The notes: a model not told the origin generated them from the sequence alone. DNA of 64,000 nt from Eukaryota sp. TZLM1-RC (GCA_040285825.1 JAUPSS010000002.1:2108001-2172000); one strand, 5' to 3'; positions 11,226 to 21,087 are shown, counted from the stretch's first letter. Numbers and translations: made by a program.

Positions 11226-11284
11226 TATTTAGTATCTTGTTAGTATTGATTATATAGTATGATAATAAATAGTTTTAATTAGAT

Positions 11285-11761
11285 TTATTTTCTTATTTTA
11301 ACCCTGGCCTTATACATTTGTTTTTTCTTTTGAAATAAGGGGTGCTTTTTCTGTACACCGCCACTCACAATTTTCGAAGCAATTGCTGATGGAGGTCGTT
11401 TATCTAAAACAGCGATTGTTTTCTTTTCTTTAGCTTTACCTGCCTTTTCCATTGCTATTTTTTTGAGTTGTTGTTTTTCGCAGAGAAGATTGGAATAGAA
11501 TTTGGCCCAACTTGAAGGAGGTCCTCTTCTGGTGACTAAAGCTCTGGTCCTTTCAGGAAACTCTTCATAGCAAATATTTCGCCATATATGATCAAAGTGC
11601 GCTCCAAGTGCAGGATTGAGTTCATAAATTCTCTTGAAGTTGTGATGTTCCATTTTAGGTAGAACATTGTCTAATATTGAAGGAGGGATGTTGCCCAGGA
11701 AAGCTATATCGTCCTGGAGTGACAAACAAACATCTTCAGCTAGTTGCTTTAGAGAAATCAT
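11285..11761 (-). CDS. Elongin A-like protein
   Basis: This is a 158-residue single-exon protein. Residues 1-90 match the conserved Elongin A core: a short F-box/BC-box-like start (LKQLAEDVCLSLQ), then IPPSILDNVLPKM and WRNICYEEFPE, followed by a Lys-rich helix and a basic tail. Elongin A is the large subunit of the transcription elongation factor SIII and also a substrate receptor of an Elongin BC-Cullin ubiquitin ligase. Animal forms are much longer; protist and fungal forms are short like this one. The ATG at 11761 lies 40 bp downstream of a decayed Fanzor2 gene on the same strand, so the promoter must sit inside or overlap the mobile element's end. Confidence 0.85.
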   Translation of the reverse strand: MISLKQLAEDVCLSLQDDIAFLGNIPPSILDNVLPKMEHHNFKRIYELNPALGAHFDHIWRNICYEEFPERTRALVTRRGPPSSWAKFYSNLLCEKQQLKKIAMEKAGKAKEKKTIAVLDKRPPSAIASKIVSGGVQKKHPLFQKKKQMYKARVKIRK

Positions 11762-11765
11762 TGAA

Positions 11766-11789
11766 ACAGATATTGTCTATAACAATGAA
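11766..11789 (-). promoter_or_regulatory. 24-bp motif shared with the PKA leader, 4 nt before the ATG
   Basis: Read in gene direction the block begins TTCATTGTT and ends CAATATCTGT, then 4 nt, then the Elongin A ATG. The same block with 3 differences stands at 38640-38663, also 4 nt before the PKA ATG. Both copies lie next to the 3' end of a related Fanzor2 remnant. It may be the element's right terminus, its insertion target, or a host initiator. Confidence 0.55.
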
Positions 11790-11802
11790 ATAAGTGTCCT
11801 GT

Positions 11803-13611
11803 TTACACTGATGTAGAGGGTACCTTTTTCTTTGAACCTTTGTCAACCTTGGCTCTCTGTAGGTATCCTGGTCTATCTCCACCATTTACATGTGCTTCCA
11901 TCACTGGCAACATATTCAGCGAAGCATTTCGATCTCTATTGCACAAACTTTTGCATGATTTACACATGGTAAGCCTGTGACGAATAGACATCTCATGCCT
12001 CTTCCATGGCCTAGGATTTCTGCGTATCGGAACGTTTCAACTTTTTCTGAGCTTTCTTACAGTTGAAACAACAGCAACTGGTTCGAAACTCATCAATCAA
12101 AAAGACCTTATAACCAGCCTTTTTAAATAGAAATCTCAAACCTTTTCCTTTGGTAGGTTCTTTGAATTTCATGTGTTTTCGTTGTTCCAGTCTCCGATTC
12201 CGATAACTACTTGGCCTGGATCACCAATTACTGATTTGAATCTCTGGATCATCTTCGCCTCAGATCTTGTGCGATTAATCTCAGCCCACCATCTTAGTTT
12301 CCTAAATATTTTTTGATGATAGACTTCATTCAACAATACTATTCACATAATTCTTTTGTTTAATATACTCCATAAATCTATCAAACCTGCAGCTTTTGGA
12401 ATTGAATTGGGATAATGTTGCTTCCCGTTCTGCTCCAGATTTAGTCGTGTGATCATTATTTCTCAAATTTAATGAGTAATCAATTTCGTGGGGAATATTG
12501 ATTTCTTGAGGTACTTTTCCTCTTAATAAACTAATTGTTCTTTCAGTCATTTGATTAATTATACTGCTGCTTAAATCCATTCTTTGTTGTTGCTCTTCAG
12601 ATGGTTTATAATTGGATAGATCAATCACTCTACCAGTAGAGTTACTTATTGTGATAAGAGTGTCATTCCGTATGCTGTCTCTTATTCTTTTGAATTTGGA
12701 ACTTTTCGAATCAAATCTTCGTTGATTTTGAGTGTACCTGAAGTGAACATATTTATCTCTCTCAGGCTTTTTTGAATGAGTCATTTCAGTAGCTAAATTG
12801 GCAGAAAAATAGAGTAGATCAGATTTCCCTGGATCAGCAGCAGCAAGGGTCATATCTTGAAATTCAGAAGGATTGATGCTGGGGTCATCAATATATTTTT
12901 CTTTATCTTTTAAGTCTTTTGCAGTTACTTTGTATTTTTTCAAGTCAATTCTAGATTGAATGAAACTTACTGCTATTTCATCAGTCTCGATACTAGACAT
13001 AATGCACTTGGAACTTTCTGAATAAAGTTCAGTGGTTTTAATCTCGTACATTTTTAAAATGGTGTCCCACATAACCAAATCAGCAGCTTGATTATTGCAT
13101 TAGTAAGACGACCTTGGACCAAGAATGTCCTTGAATTGGACAAAGAACTAGTCCAATAAACTTGTCTTGTCAATTCTGATATACGAGGGAATACAAGAAT
13201 TCTTCAAAGGCAGAGCATGAAAGAGTTTGCTCTCCTCATCTTCTAAATAATTATTAATATAAAACATTGCCCTCAAATAGTAATTTGATTTTGACGAAAA
13301 ATCAAATTTTGAATACTTTTCCCTTTTAGAATTACTGGGAAGTAAAAGAGGGATCTGGTCATTAATGAAAAGCGAAGTAATTGATGAGACTTTGTTTCTC
13401 ATTGCAGAAGTTTCGCCATCAATATCTTTACATCCTTCTAGAAGGAGAGATTTAACTTTGCTGATGAATAATGAGAAGTTTTTCCTATCTTGCTTTTTCA
13501 GGACATTGTTGTTTCTCTTAACATCATAAAAACATCGACAAACCGATCCAAGTAATCAAAGTAATGTTCCTGGATGTTATTTTTGAAATTCACAATCAGT
13601 TTGTCAATTGT
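11803..13611 (-). pseudogene. Fanzor2-type RNA-guided nuclease (TnpB family), C-terminal two thirds, decayed
   Basis: This is a eukaryotic TnpB relative. Reading in gene direction: the segment NNIQEHYFDYLDRF near 13560 is the Fanzor2 N-terminal helix. RuvC-I is AAADPGKSDLL (Asp codon at about 12835), followed by the Fanzor block RYTQNQRRFDSKSSK. Then come GIGDWN near 12200, KFKEPTKGKGLRFLFKKAGY, RuvC-II in LIDEFRTS near 12090 and the first zinc pair CCCFNC. Last are NPRPW, the second pair CKSC and RuvC-III in CNRDRNASLNM near 11950, with the usual GGDRPGYL tail. Frameshifts near 12328, 12188 and 12016 and stops around 13100 and 13148 make it non-functional. Its N-terminal part resumes at 16977 beyond an inserted retroelement. 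The stop at 11803 is 41 bp from the Elongin A start. Confidence 0.88.
13600..13611. repeat. Target-site duplication of retroelement B1, left copy
   Basis: TTTGTCAATTGT here is repeated exactly at 16965-16976. Removing everything between the copies rejoins the Fanzor2 reading frame (TIDK... in both flanks), which proves an insertion. Confidence 0.9.
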
Positions 13612-13741
13612 AGAATGTATTTATTGAATTTGCACACTTAATTAAATTAAATCATAACTAATGGGACGACTATCATTGAACCAAGATTTCCTCTACAAAA
13701 TCTTGATCTGCTTGCTGTCTAGCTAAAGCTGCTCTAATTCG

Positions 13742-13751
13742 ATTGAAAAAC
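13742..13751. repeat. Target-site duplication of retroelement A1, left copy
   Basis: ATTGAAAAAC is repeated at 15444-15453. In the uninterrupted relative at 47520-47535 the sequence occurs once, confirming that A1 landed inside B1. Confidence 0.85.
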
Positions 13752-15443
13752 TTTTTTTTAATAGGATAAATTTATTTTCAACGCTAACAAAACATTAAAC
13801 AAAAAACTAGAACTCAATATCCTCAATACACGCATCAACATCATCAAATCTTTTAAGCGCGCGATTTTCATACTCTATTCCTAATTGTAACAGTGCTTTG
13901 GTCAACATTTCTGGAATTGCTTTAAGAATACTGAAAACAATTCTATTGTGCCAGAAATTGAAGTTCAATTCTTTTCCTGCTCTTTCTTTTATTAAACTTC
14001 TGAAACCTTCAAGAAATTTAATGCCAGATATTCCAATGTTACCAAAAAGAGAAACAGCAAATGGAACCAACTGATACTTAACATGCTCAACACGTCCTAG
14101 CTGAGATAAGGGTTCATTGTACTTTTTGATTTTGCTCTTTTCAGCAAAGCAAAGTGGAGTTTCATCTCTTTTAGCAAAGTCAATTGCTGAGTCTTTACAA
14201 ACATCAACAGTGACAACATCAACAACTTTAATAACACCATCAGACGCAGGAGTAATTAAATCAGCACGGCGTTTCCCAAAAGTATTTTCATTTTCATTTT
14301 CAGATGACAACCTTCGCACAAGTGGTTCAACAAAAGCTTCAATGTGATGGCTTTTGCATATAGCGTATAGTTGGTCTCTAACAGCATCGTGAACAACTGA
14401 GCGATATGTAATATTAAATTTGCAATTAAATAAATGATTCAGATTAATGAGCTGACCACAACGACAAATCAAATCATTTGGCACACTACATGGCCACAGG
14501 AAACACCTCATCCTGAAGGCAGTTGTCCATTGATGATCATTTAATAATAGACCATATACATTTGGAATCTGGGAAATAAGACAACTTGAGCTACTATCCT
14601 TGAGGTCAATTAAGAAGTTTGCAAAAACGGGATTCTTTTCTTTAGCCAAGCTAAGACGAACAGTGAAATCCAAGTTTTCAAAAACTTTTAATATCTTTTT
14701 CTGCAATTTAGCATATGCAAATTTCAAGGAAATCAAACTCCTGGGTGGAATTTCTTGAATATCAGCAGGAAAGCATTTGGACCATATGTGAGGAGAGATG
14801 CATTCAATTTCACTCTGCAAGGACACTAAATAGTCACTAACACAACATTCTATCAAATGCTGGTTTTCAGGAAAACGTTTCAAAAATTCAAAAACGAAAT
14901 TTTTTCCTCCACCGATGAATGCGGCTTTACACAAATATTTTGATTTGTGAAAATCCAGGCCTCCCAATTCTGTGCTACAAAAAATATGACTACGTAAAAA
15001 AGAAGAATCAATATCGAGCAAATTAGCCAAAAATTTTGTTCTTAATTCATTAAAAATTCTGCAAAATTCGAGAGAAATAGATGGTGATGTTGATCGTAAA
15101 ATATGAGTAAATTTCCCTGAATAACAAATTCTGAGGAAGAAAAATTTAAGATGTTTTTCAATATTTAAATCTGAAAGAACCATCAATTCTTCTTCAAAAT
15201 TATCCAAAAGAGAGGAAAGCTGATTTCGAATTTCATCAAAGTTGCCTAAATAACAACCTAAAAAACGAAATCCTGATTCAAAATAATTGATGAAAGGAAC
15301 ACTTTGATCATCAATAATGAGATCAGCAGGCTCTCTACCAATCAATAAACATTTGGAAATATTTAGAGAAAGACCAATTTGATAATAGCGCTGTTGAACA
15401 ATTTCAGCAATTGTTCTCAATGAATCAATTGGACCAATTAAAA
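13752..15443 (-). mobile_element. RLE-type non-LTR retrotransposon A1, 5'-truncated, nested in B1
   Basis: This 1.69-kb minus-strand insertion has a poly(A) tail (seen as T8 at 13752-13759) directly against a 10-bp target duplication. It lacks the 5' half of the element, the usual result of aborted target-primed reverse transcription. Related 5'- or 3'-truncated copies lie at 40035-40302 and 42262-43153. Because its frame is intact, A1 is probably the youngest insertion in this stack. Confidence 0.9.
13807..15420 (-). CDS. Non-LTR retrotransposon protein A, C-terminal part: RT thumb, CCHC knuckle, restriction-like endonuclease
   Basis: The frame gives 537 residues after 5' truncation, with no internal stop. 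It begins in the RT palm/thumb (GLSLNISKCLLIG, then FRFLGCYLG). The middle holds the thumb domain with LGGLDFHKSKYL and KAAFIGGGKNF. A zinc knuckle CRCGQ...NHLFNC lies at about residues 330-345. The C-terminal endonuclease is of the PD-(D/E)XK type: RRADLITP, then VVDVVTVDV, then KSKIKKY. Its last residues, CIEDIEF, are shared by family members. In intact elements the enzyme nicks target DNA and primes cDNA synthesis. Here the catalytic RT motif with the two Asp residues is missing, so it cannot transpose alone. Confidence 0.85.
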   Translation of the reverse strand: MRTIAEIVQQRYYQIGLSLNISKCLLIGREPADLIIDDQSVPFINYFESGFRFLGCYLGNFDEIRNQLSSLLDNFEEELMVLSDLNIEKHLKFFFLRICYSGKFTHILRSTSPSISLEFCRIFNELRTKFLANLLDIDSSFLRSHIFCSTELGGLDFHKSKYLCKAAFIGGGKNFVFEFLKRFPENQHLIECCVSDYLVSLQSEIECISPHIWSKCFPADIQEIPPRSLISLKFAYAKLQKKILKVFENLDFTVRLSLAKEKNPVFANFLIDLKDSSSSCLISQIPNVYGLLLNDHQWTTAFRMRCFLWPCSVPNDLICRCGQLINLNHLFNCKFNITYRSVVHDAVRDQLYAICKSHHIEAFVEPLVRRLSSENENENTFGKRRADLITPASDGVIKVVDVVTVDVCKDSAIDFAKRDETPLCFAEKSKIKKYNEPLSQLGRVEHVKYQLVPFAVSLFGNIGISGIKFLEGFRSLIKERAGKELNFNFWHNRIVFSILKAIPEMLTKALLQLGIEYENRALKRFDDVDACIEDIEF

Positions 15444-15453
15444 ATTGAAAAAC
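15444..15453. repeat. Target-site duplication of retroelement A1, right copy
   Basis: ATTGAAAAAC pairs with 13742-13751. Confidence 0.85.
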
Positions 15454-16964
15454 CGAAGTAATTTATTAATAATGGCAAATTGAATCCGTGAACGCCATAA
15501 AAAAATATCAAATCTTTTCATTGTTTTTTCTTGCACCATTTTTTGGAAGTCATCCAAAAAAGTTTCTTCTTCAACTGATAATCTTCCATTTATCGAAAAT
15601 GGGAAAGCAATAAAAACCAGCTGTGTATTTCTATCGACATTAGCCTCTTCAATATCTTTATCATATTTTCTATGTTTCTGTTTTGCTTTAAAATCCAGAG
15701 CAGCCACAGGATTAAGTTTTCTTCTGTGAACCAAAGTATCATTAGCAACATTACATGAGACAAAGTCAACAATAGCTTCAAAATTATCAATCCAATCACA
15801 GTATAGATCACCTCTATCATCAGAACCAAAATTATTCAGAGAAAGTGTTTCCTTCAGCAGAGGCTCTTTGATACAAGATATTCTTGTAGTTTGTGTCATA
15901 TGGAAAACAGTGTCTCTAACAACATCATGTAATGAAGAACGATAAGTTATCAATTTAGAACAATTCAGAGCATGGCGCAAAGTGAACTGAGGTGAATTCG
16001 AACAAATACATTTTTCTTTTGATAATAATTGATTAATGGGTATATTCAAATACAATCTCATTTTTGTTACAAATGCTTCATTAGCAGCACACAGCCCAAA
16101 TCTTCGTGGTACAATGGTTACAAACAGTGAAGAATCTGATGACTGGTTTTCACAAACACCCTTTTCCAATAACAATGAGTGAAAAACTTGATTTAAAACA
16201 GCCGAGCTGCATATATTATTATTATTATGATCTTTTTCATACATTCCAGTCAATCGTTTCTGTAATGTTCGAAGAGTGTACTTCAAATTTAAACATTTTT
16301 TTCTGGAATATTGCCATTTAATGATTGGGGAAAACATCGACCCCATTTTTCTACATCAATTTTTGGAATTTCTTCATTTAATGCAAAAACAGTGGAACTT
16401 TGCGTTGCCATCAATAAATCTTCCCAATCAGCAAATCTTTCGGAAAACTCAAAGATTGCATTTCTGCATCCACCAACAAAAGCACACGAGGTAAGAATAG
16501 AAGCCTTCGTCCACCCTAAACCACCATAATGGGGACTAAGGTAAGCATGATCTGGAATTTGAAACATTTTACATCCCAGTAATTGAGACAGAACTTTTGC
16601 ACGTAACTCATTAAACTTCTGAGCCAAAGGTCTAGTGACGAGAGGATTTGTAGATCGAAATATATGATTAAAATTGGAACTAAAACACAGTCTTATAATG
16701 GTAAATTTGATGTGTTTTTTTATATCTAAATTCATCATTCGGTCAATTTTCTCAGAAATTGAGTTCAACTTTTCAAACAAGTTTTTGGTAATTTCATCAT
16801 TATTTCCAAAAAACGAACCCAAATGACGAATAGCATCAATTGAATATAATTTGGCTTGAATTTCAATACCACCAACTATTGTGGAAACTGGAGAATTCGA
16901 TAACAAAACACATTTAAGTAAATTAAGTCGGAGACCAATTTTGGTAAATAATTCTTTAAAACAA
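15454..16964 (-). pseudogene. Non-LTR retrotransposon protein B, frameshifted C-terminal part
   Basis: Two overlapping minus-strand frames (16964-16289 and 16346-15454) encode, in order, the RT segment GLRLNLLKC, the thumb with YGGLGWTKAS and CAFVGGCRNAIFEF, the CCHC knuckle, and the endonuclease ending near FLWRSRIQFAIINKLLRFFN. The overlap near 16310 marks one frameshift. The 3' end of the coding region continues at 13741 and below, on the other side of the nested A1 element. It differs from family A in most residues but has the same domain order. Confidence 0.8.
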
Positions 16965-17204
16965 TTTGTCAATTGTGTAATACAAAATATTACTTATTCC
17001 TTTTTTTGAGAATACTTTTGGAACAAGTTTTTCTTTAAAGTGTTGGTGAATTTTAACCCGAGAATTTTGCAATGCTGTTTTTGTCTTTGCGTTAAGGGAA
17101 CTTTCCTCATCGCTTTGGGACGTGACCACAAGAAAAGCATCACGAAATAATTGGGTTTCAATTTTTGGTAAAATAGCATTTGGGTTTAAGTCAAAAAAAT
17201 GCAA
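16965..17204 (-). pseudogene. N-terminal part of the interrupted Fanzor2 gene
   Basis: The frame reads through about 80 residues to NILYYTIDKL and then breaks at the B1 insertion. The first 12 bases (16965-16976) are the right copy of the B1 target duplication. After removing B1 the sequence runs NILYYTIDK into LIVNFKNNIQEHYFDYLDRF, the typical Fanzor2 N-terminal helix with its NN.Q.H motif. No in-frame ATG is obvious; the frame stays open upstream to a TAA near 17223, beyond which the DNA polymerase exonuclease frame lies in the same register. Whether the two were ever one protein cannot be told. Confidence 0.75.
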
Positions 17205-17222
17205 ATAATAACCACAAATGAA

Positions 17223-18071
17223 TTATAAACCAACAATAGAAATTTCCTGACACCTAATTACTGCCTCATCGATCACTTCAATCATTTTCGGATCTCTGAT
17301 GACATTTTTTAGACTGTCCTTATAACCATCATAAGGTTTATGTTTAACAGTTTCCATGAATTGGTCATTGTTAAAGAAATTAAATAATTTCATGGTTAAA
17401 TCTGCATCCCTTAAACAATAAACTGCAACTGCAGTACTTCTTTGGTATAAGGAATAATCTGAGAAGGGACTATCTCCATGAACCTTCCAATACTTTGCAA
17501 TATATTGAGGATCAAGGTCAATTTTACTTTCCCCTAATAAAATCTTAGAAATTGTGTTTAGTTTGCGTGGTTGATAATAATTTCTGTAAATACTACAAGT
17601 ATCAACAACAAATCGACCAGCAATTAAGAAGTTCAAGTGGTTGTGATTCAATTCTATTAAATTTGAGTTATAGTATTGAACCCATTCAGTAGCACCGATT
17701 TCACCCTTAAAAAAGTCCTCATTTTCAGAACGTTTCATAATATGTGGAACGTCCAATTTGAGAATATTAAAACCACATATTATATGAGGATTATAAGTTT
17801 CTAATAATTTTTTAAATGAACTGAGCAATTCTTTTTCAAAAGAATGATGATATAAAGTGATATTTTTATCATCAACTTTGCAATAATGTTCATTTTTGCT
17901 TGTTGATTTTTCTACAAGATCACAAAAACAAAGATTTAATTCAATCTGTTCTCGAGTAAAAATGTGAGAAACAGAATTTGGAACAATGTTTTTTGTAGAT
18001 TTACAGTAAGAGATGAAATGTTCTCTTGCAGCAATGACAATTATTTCATCCTCATCACTGAGCTTTTTACC
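17223..18071 (-). pseudogene. B-family DNA polymerase 3'-5' exonuclease domain
   Basis: The frame continues in register from the preceding ORF, past a single TAG at 18072. Exo I (FDIE) is at the end of the upstream ORF. Exo II is NPHIICGFNILKLDVPHI near 17770, followed by the conserved LNTISK segment. Exo III is YCLRDADL (YX3D) near 17425. The set is a DEDDy exonuclease of the RNA/DNA-primed PolB type rather than the protein-primed kind. The polymerase palm is absent: the frame ends RCQEISIVGL and Fanzor2 sequence follows. This points to a fragment of a large DNA transposon or of an integrated dsDNA virus. It is truncated and inactive as a polymerase. Confidence 0.78.
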
Positions 18072-19022
18072 CTACACCAAAATTTCAATATCAAAATGTA
18101 AAATTCTGAGAGTAAATTGTGTTTTGACATTTGATGGTGTCACTAAAGGGTATCTATATCGAATCATCGGATTCTCATTGAAAAGTGTTTTTACACGTTT
18201 CAAAGGTCTGCTCAATACATCGGCTCGTCTTTTTCTGATGGTTTTATGTACAGAGGAGCACTTCTTTGTCTCAAATAATTTTCGTTCATTGTCAACACAG
18301 CTATAAAAACATCTTTTGTCTTGGTTGACAAAATGTTTAATATGAGCTGAATCAATTGAATTGAGCTGATTTGACAAAAATAAATTGATCATTCTTTTTG
18401 CAAACAATATGGTGAATATTCCACAATCATACAAATTAGATTGAAAAAATTCAGATATATTCTGACTGATATTGATTCCAAGTTTTTCAAAAATTATTGA
18501 ATTAATTTTTTGATGTTGTTCTTCATTATGACGAAGACTATCAAAAAGAAAAGCTTTTACTGTTGTGGATTTGATCCAGAATGTAACAAGTACCCAATGT
18601 TGCCCAATGGTAAATTGTTCGTCAACAGATGGAATCAAATTTGATTGATGAAATGCATCATTATAGGGTAGATGAATCAATGAATATTCTTCGTCGCCAG
18701 AATTGATCAATTGTGAGCAAAAATCCTCTTGAACAAATCCCCTAAAAAACAATAGGGGTGATGCGATGGGACAAACAAGTATTTGCTGATGTGACAGTGG
18801 AGTTGATGTCTGATTGATAAAGTTGTTGATTGAATCAGTGATTTGTTCATCATCCAACCACCTGTCCTTAACATCATCACTTTGTTGCCCTTCACCTGAT
18901 AAATTAATTTTTTTAAAATATATATTGTTATTATAAAAAGGAATTAAATTTATATAATTTTTAATGAAAAAAATTAAAAAAAATTTCATCAGATGGGCCA
19001 TCAATCTTTCCAAAATAAACAC
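18072..19022 (-). pseudogene. Ulp1-like (C48) cysteine protease domain joined in frame to PolB exonuclease start
   Basis: Residues about 50-215 form a Ulp1/adenain-like papain-fold protease. The start WLDDEQITDSINNFI is typical, the catalytic His is in GQHWVLV (residue 142), the Asp in FDSL (161), and the Cys in YDCGIF (200). The following 90 residues are Lys/Arg-rich, and residues 309-313 (HFDIE) are the Exo I motif of a B-family polymerase, whose remaining motifs continue after a TAG in the same frame. Polintons and related viruses encode both enzymes, but usually as separate genes. The true N-terminus is unclear: the AT-rich first 40 residues look like intergenic or intron sequence, with an acceptor-like TTATCAG before GEGQQSDD. 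Confidence 0.72.
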
Positions 19023-19500
19023 AAAATGAATTGCTCCCTTCTATAAAGAGGCTGTGGGTGGAAACACTGATGTGTGAAACACATACAGCTTCCAGGTTCG
19101 TGCCCCAGACACGACCTGCAAATTCACATATATTGTTTTTTCTTGAAGTTTTTGACAAATGTTTATTAATCAAAAATGTTGAATAATTAATTAAAAAACA
19201 ATTTTTAAAAACTTCATGATGGACTACTTGGACACATTGACCCTTCTCAACCAAAAAAGAGGAAGAGTCAATCTGACCAAGTAGTCTATTTTCAACCAAA
19301 TAGTAAGGAGAGTCTTCATGAGAAAAAGTTCCCTTGTTACATTTGGTTAAACAATAACTCACCTGTGAAGGTGGAATCTCAGGAGGGTTGGAAATGAGCT
19401 CCCAGTAGGGCTCAATGCAAGCTTGCTCCTGGATGGTTTCACTCAGCAGCGAATCCATATAATTCTGAATCCTCTTTGGACCAGGGGGTGCGTCTGACAT
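18961..19500 (-). other. Unrecognised open frame upstream of the protease
   Basis: The 179-residue frame begins MSDAPPGPKRIQNYMDS and is in a different frame from the protease downstream. No family was recognised. Its first 47 residues look protein-like; after GTGAGT near 19366 the composition changes, so an intron start there is possible. It could be the first exon of the protease gene. It also contains the 65-bp hairpin at 19222-19286, which argues against the whole frame being coding. Confidence 0.3.
19222..19286. repeat. Hairpin-forming inverted repeat
   Basis: GACTACTTGG (19222-19231) pairs with CCAAGTAGTC (19277-19286), and ATTGAC (19236-19241) pairs with GTCAAT (19267-19272). The internal loop is 4 nt on each side and the apical loop about 25 nt. 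It may be the end of a small foldback element or an RNA structure. Confidence 0.6.
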
Positions 19501-20717
19501 GTAGTGAAAATAATGAGCTTATTTATCAAATTTTGCACTTGTCACCCCATTCTCGACTTCTGGTTGCCTATTCTGACTGGTGTTTAACCCTCAACTGAGG
19601 ATTTCACTTTTCCATTCATTTCACCAACATTCACCAGCAATCTCAAAGTCTCATTGCAATTCCAATCCAATTCTCATGACCACAAACTTCGTCATTGCAG
19701 TGGTGGGCTTTGACATAAAAACCGGTGCTACTGTTGAAGCTTCGTTCCCTCAACCTTACGTTTCATAACGACTGGCTAATCTGCTCTTCAGTACAATGTA
19801 TAAGAAACCCCTCTGTTGAACGGGGAGGCAGAATCACTGCGATTGCTATCCTTTCATCATCCCACCCTTTCATTATGAGAAATCATTGAGAAGATGATTG
19901 TAATCCACAAATCATGATAACAATGAACCACCTAAGCACAAGTCTGCAGATGAGAACATCTCTACATATTCTTCCTCCAATAGTCCTGTTGCTTTACATG
20001 GACCTCCTGTGACTCGCCGAAATGAACTTCCATTCTTCTTCTATGTACTACAGTATCTGTTCTGGTATGTTGGCTTGGGGTAAAACAACTGGGTTTCCAA
20101 GTTGATTAATCCTTTACAATAACATCTTGTGCACTATTAATAAAGTTATTTTAGACCTTGTCTATCAGCATTGCTTCAGCATGATGATCACGATATATGT
20201 CTACATTCATAGCGTTTTGGCACAGATTCAGTCAAAACAACAATTGTCTTGCTTTTGCCAAAGTCATTTTGGTTGAAATAAATTTGCAGTTCCAAAAAAA
20301 GTTCATCAAATTATTTAGCTTATCTCTTACATCATTTGTAAATGATCAACGTCTGGAGAGATCTTTGATATTGTGGCAGCTTTTGTTTGATGCCTTGATA
20401 ACATTTGTTTATGTATTAATTGAAACCTAGAAACCAAAAGATTGATTCAAACCTTCAACATTTTATTTGGCTTTGGAGTAAAGTCTACTTTTTTGTTGGT
20501 TTCAGATTTTGGTGATGAATGTTTCGGCGATTGTGTGGAAATTCTATCATAATATAATATATAATACATAATATAATATGAAAGTCTATGCTATCATCTG
20601 CTTATTCCACATTTCATTTTTTTTGTGTCAATTAGTACAACAACGATCGACTGACAAACACAAAATTGTCTAAAAAATGAAATTACTATTATTACTTATT
20701 ACTTAATGAACTTATCT
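19501..20717. other. Intergenic, one possible gene remnant
   Basis: A plus-strand frame at 19580-19768 contains FVIAVVGFDIKTGATVEASFPQP, which loosely resembles the N-terminus of DENN-type proteins such as AVL9. It is followed at once by a stop and no second part was found. The remainder is AT-rich, without a supportable gene. Confidence 0.2.
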
Positions 20718-20806
20718 GATTGATTAACTTTGCAAGGCTGGAGGAGGCAAGGGAGCATTTTGAAATATTTGAGGGTATTTATGCAGAACTTTCCAAAGAA
20801 AATAAA
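20718..20806 (+). pseudogene. BBS4-like TPR fragment
   Basis: About 28 codons (INFARLEEAREHFEIFEGIY and a short extension) match the last TPR of the pseudogene at 31282-31542, with 80 bp shared at nucleotide level. Here the Glu codon that is TAG in the other copy is intact. It is cut off abruptly on both sides and joins Fanzor tail sequence downstream. Confidence 0.6.
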
Positions 20807-20916
20807 TTTAATTGAATAAATTTACCACTCATTTTGTAGTGGAAAACAAGGTCACAAACCTAATCTTGATAAACAAGACAATTATGTAATACTATAAAAG
20901 TCGACAAGCAGTTTCA

Positions 20917-21087
20917 TGGGGTTTGAGGCAGTGTAATCAATGCAAAACGTTCTGGAATCGAGATACAAGTTCTGCTCTAGATATTCTGATGTTGGCTGAA
21001 CACATTCTGGATGGAAGAGGGAGATCAGAGGTGTTTAAGAAACAACAGTCTCAAACCAAAGTTATGAACCCACTGATGACAGTCTAA
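20917..21087 (+). pseudogene. Fanzor-like nuclease, C-terminal end only
   Basis: 57 codons to a TAA hold the Fanzor/TnpB C-terminus: the zinc pair QCNQC, then FWNRDTSSALDIL with the RuvC-III Asp, and GRGRSEVF. The sequence upstream is too decayed to follow. The end of this frame, from the EVFKKQQ stretch, is duplicated at 32560-32632. It differs from the neighbouring Fanzor at 21743-23656, so it is a separate lineage. Confidence 0.75.

Larger units (their letters stand above)
13612..16964 (-). mobile_element. RLE-type non-LTR retrotransposon B1, 5'-truncated, inserted in the Fanzor2 gene
   Basis: The element is in minus orientation. Its 5' end is cut inside the reverse transcriptase just before GLRLNLLKC. 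Its 3' end is the common family terminus ending TTCAATAAA in gene direction. It is bracketed by the 12-bp duplication TTTGTCAATTGT. Coding remains are at 15454-16964 in two frames (16972-16289 and 16346-15438), so it carries at least one frameshift. They hold the RT thumb, a CX1-3C..HX4C knuckle (CICS...RHALNC) and a PD-(D/E)XK-like restriction endonuclease domain (RGDLYCDW...AIVDFVSC...KHRKYDK). Element A1 is nested inside. A longer relative is at 47401-49345. Confidence 0.88.

Noticed and set aside
17223-18071. Polinton protein-primed DNA polymerase
   Set aside because: Exo II and Exo III spacing (NPHIICGFN...YCLRDADL) resembles the RNA/DNA-primed PolB group, and no TPR1/TPR2-type insert or palm is present.
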